From NCBI GenBank assembly GCA_903642215.1, contig CAHJWG010000001.1, positions 248,001 to 312,000 on the forward strand: a stretch of 64,000 bases of DNA, read 5' to 3'. Source of the DNA: Sphingobacteriaceae bacterium (GTDB lineage Bacteria > Bacteroidota > Bacteroidia > Sphingobacteriales > Sphingobacteriaceae). The position numbers and the translations under genes are program-made. This document shows positions 59,811 through 64,000 of this stretch, piece after piece. The notes beneath the pieces were generated by a model. That model was given only the letters and a program-made list of their open reading frames with translations. It was not told where the DNA came from and ran no database searches. Within the stretch, counting starts at the first letter, position 1. Every line of letters begins with the position of its first letter.

Positions 59811-61034
59811 TTAAAGTTCCTGTTTAATTTCATCGAGTTTTTGTACACTCAAACGTGCGCTTATTCCTGATGCGATCACAGAGATACTAATCACCGTTAC
59901 AAAAACAAGTAAAAAATCCGTCGGCCTTATCGTTACCGGATAAGCCTGTACCATTGTGGTGCCGCCCATCGATATAAATCCGAACCTTTGCTGAAGTAGT
60001 GCAAATATCAACCCAACTACCATACCGATAACACAGCCGACCAAACTAATCAGCATGCCTTCATAAAAAAATACCCGTTGAACCAAACCTTTGTCGGCTC
60101 CCAAACTGGTTAAAATGGCAATGTCTTTCCGCTTATCAATTACCAGCATCGTTAAAGAACCGATTATATTAAAAATCGCGATGATCAGCACAAATGTCAG
60201 GATTAAAAATATCGCCCATTTTTCAGAATTAAGCAATTTATACAACGAAGTATTTTGCTGATAACGGTTTTTAATCACATAATTTTTACCCAGCCTGCTT
60301 TGTAATTCCCGCTGTATGCGCTGCTGGTTTACGTTTGGATTTATGTTGATTTCTACATAAGAAACCTTTTTCGGCTCGTCCAGCAGTTCGCGGGTAAAAC
60401 TGAGTGGCGTGATCACCATATCATCAAAATCCTGCTGCACCGAAAACACGCCCGACATGCCGATGTATCGCACCACAAACTCATCCAGCGGGTTGGTAGA
60501 ATTTACCACATTATGCCGCGGCGAATAAATTTGCAGCCTGGCCGCCTGGTCTCTTACATTAATACTTAAACTAACCTGTACCGATACACCAATTACGGCC
60601 AGGTTTTCCTTGCCATCCTTCAACGTAAAAGAACCAATCTGCAGCGTACTGTCTAAATTCGGGTTCTTTAAAAAATCATTGCTTACGCCTTTTACCGTAC
60701 CAATAAACTGACTTTTACCATAACGGAGCAGCACTTTTTCTTCCAGCACTTCGGTTACAGAAAATATATCCGGAAGCTTTCGCAAAGTATCTAAATGCAG
60801 CGTTGCCGGATCAAAAGTTTTACCTTTTACGGGCAGTACTTTTAACTCGGGCGTAAAGTTGTTGTAAAGGGAAACGATCAAAGTTTCAAAGCCGTTAAAT
60901 ACCGAAAGAATAATAATCAGCGCAGCACTGCCAACCAATACGCCCAGCATGGAAATGCCGGAAATAATATTGATGGCGTTGGTAGATTTTTTAGAAAAAA
61001 GGTAGCGCCTGGCTATAAAAACGGATGTATTCAA
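59811..61034 (-). CDS. LolC/LolE/FtsX-type ABC transporter permease
   Basis: A 407-residue MacB/FtsX-superfamily permease. It opens FIARRYLFSKKSTNAINIIS, has one N-terminal membrane helix (GISMLGVLVGSAALIIILSVF), a periplasmic domain of about 230 residues, and three C-terminal helices (FLILTFVLIIAIFNIIGSLTM, LVGCVIGMVVGLIFALLQ, LLVFVTVISISVIASGIS; shortened here). The group extracts lipoproteins from the inner membrane with an ATPase; no ATPase gene is in the window. A two-mismatch repeat copy lies 8 bases upstream of the start. Confidence 0.9.
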   Translation of the reverse strand: MNTSVFIARRYLFSKKSTNAINIISGISMLGVLVGSAALIIILSVFNGFETLIVSLYNNFTPELKVLPVKGKTFDPATLHLDTLRKLPDIFSVTEVLEEKVLLRYGKSQFIGTVKGVSNDFLKNPNLDSTLQIGSFTLKDGKENLAVIGVSVQVSLSINVRDQAARLQIYSPRHNVVNSTNPLDEFVVRYIGMSGVFSVQQDFDDMVITPLSFTRELLDEPKKVSYVEININPNVNQQRIQRELQSRLGKNYVIKNRYQQNTSLYKLLNSEKWAIFLILTFVLIIAIFNIIGSLTMLVIDKRKDIAILTSLGADKGLVQRVFFYEGMLISLVGCVIGMVVGLIFALLQQRFGFISMGGTTMVQAYPVTIRPTDFLLVFVTVISISVIASGISARLSVQKLDEIKQEL

Positions 61035-61072
61035 TTTTCGCGATGCTTCTTTTAAGGTACTTTTTTAAACGT

Positions 61073-61711
61073 TTAGGTTAAAAACGGATTATTTTGTTTT
61101 TCGTAACCGATTGTGGTTTCTATACCGTGGCCCGGATAAACAATACACAAATCGGGCAGCGTAAACAGCTTTTCTTCAATGCTGCGGATTAATTGTGCAG
61201 AATCTCCGCCGGGTAAATCTGTACGGCCGATACTTTCGCGGAAAAGCACGTCGCCGCCAATTAAAATATGATCATTGGCCGAGTAAAAACACAAATGTGC
61301 CGGCGAATGGCCGGGTGCAAAAATCAGTTCCAGTTCCGTCTGTCCGAATTTTACGGTTCCCCTGTCCGGCAAAAATGTTTCCGGCAACGGCGAAACTTCG
61401 TAACGGATGCCCATTTGCGGCGCATAACCCGGTACGGCAGCAAGTAAAGGCAATTCGCCTTCGTTAAATTGCGGCTTCAATCCGTACTGATCAAAAACAA
61501 ATTTATTACCCAGCACATGGTCAATGTGGCAATGCGTGTTTAACAGCAAAACCGGTTTTAACTGATTTTCGCTGATAAAAGAAGCTACTTTATTCTGCTC
61601 TTCGGCCGTGTACATACCCGGATCAATAATCGCACATTCCAAACTATCATCAAAAAGAACGTAAGTATTTTCCTGATACGGGTTATTTACAAATGATTTT
61701 ATATGCAGCAT
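61073..61711 (-). CDS. MBL-fold hydrolase (YcbL-type glyoxalase II-like)
   Basis: A 212-residue metallo-beta-lactamase-fold protein. The metal motif is THCHIDHVLGNKF (HxHxDH, about residue 60), followed by FAPGHSPAHLCFY (about residue 134), IGGDVLFRESIGRTDLPGG with the bridging aspartate (about residue 152) and YPGHGIETTIG. This pattern fits single-domain glyoxalase II-like hydrolases acting on thioesters. A related repeat form (61574-61587) encodes VASFI. Confidence 0.92.
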   Translation of the reverse strand: MLHIKSFVNNPYQENTYVLFDDSLECAIIDPGMYTAEEQNKVASFISENQLKPVLLLNTHCHIDHVLGNKFVFDQYGLKPQFNEGELPLLAAVPGYAPQMGIRYEVSPLPETFLPDRGTVKFGQTELELIFAPGHSPAHLCFYSANDHILIGGDVLFRESIGRTDLPGGDSAQLIRSIEEKLFTLPDLCIVYPGHGIETTIGYEKQNNPFLT

Positions 61712-61777
61712 AATTTTTAATTACTAAACAAAGCACGCCGATGGATAAGCAAAAACCGGCAGCCTTTGTTGTGCGAA

Positions 61778-63610
61778 TTACTTATTTTTAAAGTAAACGG
61801 TAAAACGGGTGCCGTTATTAAGCTCGCTTTTTACTTCAATTTTGCCGCCTAAAGCCGTTATCTGTGCTTGCACAATATACAAACCCAAACCTTTGCCTTC
61901 GGCTTTATTGGTAAATCTTTTGTATAAACCAAAAACCTGCTGGCCGTAACGGTTCATATCAATGCCGATTCCGTTATCTTCAAAAATCAAAACTGTGTTG
62001 CCTCGTTCTGTGTAAGTTTTGATATTGATTAGCAGCCGGCGTTCCTCGCTTTTGTATTTTAAAGCGTTGGACAGCAGGTTCGTCAGTACACTTTCCAAAT
62101 AATTTTCCTTAAAAAATACGACCGGTGCTTCTGTAAAATCTTCTTCAATCTGTGCATCGGCGGCTTCAACCAAATAAGAAAGTGTTGCTTTTACCTTTTC
62201 CCAGGCAGTGGCAATAGTTAAAGGTTCGGCAATTTTATCGTCCTCGCTTTTAATCAGCAAAACATCAATAATATCATTTACGGTGATGTTAAGCTTGTTG
62301 GTAGAACTTTTAACCGCTTCAATCAGCTCCAGCGTATCTTCATCCCGGATGGTTTCGCTATCCAGCAAACCCAATAATCCGGTTAAATTAGCCAGCGGCG
62401 CACGCAGATTATGCGAGATAACGTACGAAAACTGCTTCAATTCGTTGTTGCTTGTTTCCAGCTCACGGATGATGTTTCCGTTTTCTGTTTCAATTGCTTT
62501 CCGTGCTGAAACATCCCGGTAAACTGCTACAAAATGCGTGGTTTCGCCATGCTCATCTTCCACCGGACTTACACTGTAATCAACCCAATAATCTATTTTA
62601 TTATTTTTATAATTGATAAAACGGGTTTCAAAAGTTTCGCCGTGTTTATTTGCTGATGCTTCTTTTACCGGATGTTTTTTGTGAACCATCGTTGGCTTTT
62701 GCCCAAGCATTTCCTGCGCCGTATAACCCGACAGGTAATGGAACGCCGTGTTGCTGTAAATGATTTCAGAATCGCAAAAATCTGCCGAAATATTTTTGGT
62801 GATAATCACGCCGTCTGTACTGTTGTTAATGGCCGATTGCAGCAAAAGCAACTGCTGCTGCGTTTCCTCCGTAATTTCGGGTTGCTGTACAATTTGCTGC
62901 TTCGTTTGCTCGATAATAACTGCCAGCCGGCAGGTTTTATGGTTCAGCTGAATTAAATTCGTCATCACTTCTACCGAAACCGCTTCTCCGTTTTTTTTAC
63001 GATGCTGCCGTTTGCCGGCAAAACTTTTAGGGTTTATTTCGTACTGCTGCTGTAAATCGGATAGGTTTATTGCAGCAAACTCCGGCGCAGTATAACCATA
63101 AAAATTTTCGGCAGCTTCGTTGACGAGGATAATTTTTTTATGCTCCAATTCGTAAACTAAAACCGGCAGCGGATTACGGTTAAACAAGCTTTTATATTGC
63201 TGCACGGAAGTTAAAACCTGCAAATTTTTGATGCGCCGAGCCACCGCGCAAGTAATGCTTTTATATAAAACGTAGCTATTTAGGTTTTCCTTGCGGATGA
63301 AATCCTGCGCGCCCAAACGGATGGCCTCCAAACCGGGTTCCTCTTCGTTATGATCTGTTAAGATAATTACAGCCGGATGATCTGCTTTTTGTAACAGTTG
63401 ATTAAATAACTCGTTTTCAACAAGCTGCGTAAATTTTAAGCTGAGCAACAACACATCAAAACCGATGGAAGAATTAATTTTGACCGCTTTTTCAAAATCC
63501 TGACAATAAACCAGTACCGGATTGTTAAACGCTTTGTTGATGTAGCCATTTATCAGTATAAAATCCGTTGCTTCCCCAACAATTAAAATGTTTAACGCGC
63601 GCTCCTCCAT
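61778..63610 (-). CDS. PAS-domain sensor histidine kinase with N-terminal pseudo-receiver
   Basis: A 610-residue soluble kinase. Residues about 6-125 form a receiver-like domain (ILIVGEATDFILINGYIN, DVLLLSLKFTQ, RLGAQDFIRKENL), but the phosphoacceptor position is serine in LLLSL. Two PAS domains follow (about 145-235, VLVYELEHKKIILVNEAAEN; about 270-385, DSEIIYSNTAFHYLSGYTAQE with a PAC end), then HisKA with FSYVISHNLRAPLANLTGLL (histidine about residue 410) and HATPase with NLLSNALKYKS, EDNGIGIDMN and GLGLYIVQAQ. There is no membrane segment. An exact dispersed repeat (62656-62669) encodes HPVKEAS in a PAS domain. Confidence 0.9.
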   Translation of the reverse strand: MEERALNILIVGEATDFILINGYINKAFNNPVLVYCQDFEKAVKINSSIGFDVLLLSLKFTQLVENELFNQLLQKADHPAVIILTDHNEEEPGLEAIRLGAQDFIRKENLNSYVLYKSITCAVARRIKNLQVLTSVQQYKSLFNRNPLPVLVYELEHKKIILVNEAAENFYGYTAPEFAAINLSDLQQQYEINPKSFAGKRQHRKKNGEAVSVEVMTNLIQLNHKTCRLAVIIEQTKQQIVQQPEITEETQQQLLLLQSAINNSTDGVIITKNISADFCDSEIIYSNTAFHYLSGYTAQEMLGQKPTMVHKKHPVKEASANKHGETFETRFINYKNNKIDYWVDYSVSPVEDEHGETTHFVAVYRDVSARKAIETENGNIIRELETSNNELKQFSYVISHNLRAPLANLTGLLGLLDSETIRDEDTLELIEAVKSSTNKLNITVNDIIDVLLIKSEDDKIAEPLTIATAWEKVKATLSYLVEAADAQIEEDFTEAPVVFFKENYLESVLTNLLSNALKYKSEERRLLINIKTYTERGNTVLIFEDNGIGIDMNRYGQQVFGLYKRFTNKAEGKGLGLYIVQAQITALGGKIEVKSELNNGTRFTVYFKNK

Positions 63611-63959
63611 CGTGTAAAAATCCTTACAACTCTGCCGTTAACAATTCCGGCTGAGAACCGCCTAACCTAAAGTTTTGAAAGTGAAGCAAAGTAATGGTTA
63701 AGGCTTTTTTTATCATTAATTTTAGGCGAAAATTGTCTTGGTTATACGCTTTCAATTTGAAAAGAAATACATTGTAAACATTTACGTAATAAGTGCTTTA
63801 TAAGTATTTACAACTTGTAAAGATATGTACAGGCTTGCATATAATTAAATATTTTTACACGAATACATTGTTTTACAATTGTTTATACAAAATATTTTCT
63901 GTAAAAGCAAAGATGTAAGGATTTGTATAACTGCCGTTTTATAATATTAATTTAAAATC
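63611..63959. other. A+T-rich divergent promoter region with TTTACAA half-sites
   Basis: This 349-bp gap has no credible gene. It contains a perfect odd palindrome TTTACAACTTGTAAA (63807-63821) and further half-sites TTGTAAA (63771-63777) and TTTACAA (63872-63878). These may be operator sites for the plus-strand gene that follows or the kinase gene behind it. No clear TAnnTTTG box is seen. Confidence 0.5.
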
Positions 63960-64000
63960 ATGAAATTTAAACTGGGCGATTTTGTTCGTTTTGTGGAAGA
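63960..64000 (+). CDS. Start of a DUF2027/Smr-type protein gene (cut by window edge)
   Basis: Only 13 codons are visible, reading MKFKLGDFVRFVEE. This opening is typical of Bacteroidota DUF2027 proteins, which carry a C-terminal Smr (MutS2-related) domain. The assignment is from the N-terminus alone. Confidence 0.5.
   Translation, partial: MKFKLGDFVRFVE

Noticed and set aside
7047-62669. The dispersed 14-mer as a consequence of a common protein motif (VKEA) or codon preference
   Set aside because: Copies are read in several frames and on both strands, and about half lie between genes, so protein-level selection cannot explain them.
7047-62669. The dispersed 14-mer as an ordinary terminator component
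   Set aside because: Only a minority occur as inverted pairs. Most are single copies without a stem or T run, and many are inside genes.
1-64000. CRISPR array, tRNA or rRNA genes
   Set aside because: I looked for regularly spaced direct repeats and for tRNA-like cloverleaf sequence and found none. The repeats present are irregularly spaced and palindromic.

Overview
The window is chromosomal DNA from a member of the Bacteroidota, most likely Sphingobacteriaceae (Pedobacter/Mucilaginibacter-like). This rests on the short NuoG without a molybdopterin domain, the ExbB-ExbD-ExbD-TonB cluster, TonB_C domains fused to a BlaR1-type protein, -7 promoter boxes of the form TAnnTTTG, and many SusC/TonB-era Bacteroidota domain types. 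No tRNA, rRNA, CRISPR array, integrase or transposase gene was seen.

Layout. 1-12133 (minus strand): a complete 14-subunit NADH:quinone oxidoreductase operon, nuoA to nuoN (nuoN cut by the window edge), with two previously unlisted paralogous ~58-residue membrane proteins between nuoE and nuoF. 12202-18025 (minus): an energy-transduction cluster exbB-exbD-exbD-tonB, a small membrane protein, a PstS-like lipoprotein and a TPR protein. 18333-22962: a SUI1/YciH-type factor, then metK behind a SAM-II-like riboswitch, a DMT permease, a Nudix hydrolase and an acyltransferase. 23006-31031: an M28 peptidase, a beta-CASP hydrolase, a BlaI/BlaR1-type pair whose sensor carries an in-frame stop, a 474-bp repeat-rich gap, a dipeptide epimerase and an unknown protein. 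31164-38525: rhomboid protease, M14 peptidase, YjbR protein, two tandem outer-membrane barrel proteins, peptidase T, and an SDR/FAH pair. 38656-46358: glgA-glgC, polA, tag, a small lipoprotein, an alkyltransferase-like protein and trmB. 46456-50352: an S41 peptidase and a divergent LytS/LytTR two-component system lying between two 111-bp direct repeats that each contain the 3' end of the hexuronate transporter gene. 50308-59146: a hexuronate catabolic operon (uxaB, uxaA, uxaC, kdgK, eda, exuT) interrupted by a TIR-like gene. 59442-64000: a lipoprotein, a LolC/FtsX-type permease, an MBL hydrolase, a PAS hybrid-type kinase and the start of a DUF2027/Smr-type gene.

The strongest unexplained signal is a short dispersed sequence, GRTAAAAGAAGYAT. 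I count 22 exact copies and about 12 single-mismatch copies by eye, where chance predicts well under one. It occurs on both strands, between genes, abutting start and stop codons, and inside genes in several different reading frames; adjacent inverted copies form terminator-like hairpins. A sister sequence, GRTAAAAACAGYAT, differs only at positions 8 and 9 and has 6 exact copies. The behaviour resembles DNA uptake sequences of Neisseria and Pasteurellaceae, or binding sites of a chromosome-organising protein; which it is cannot be decided from this window.
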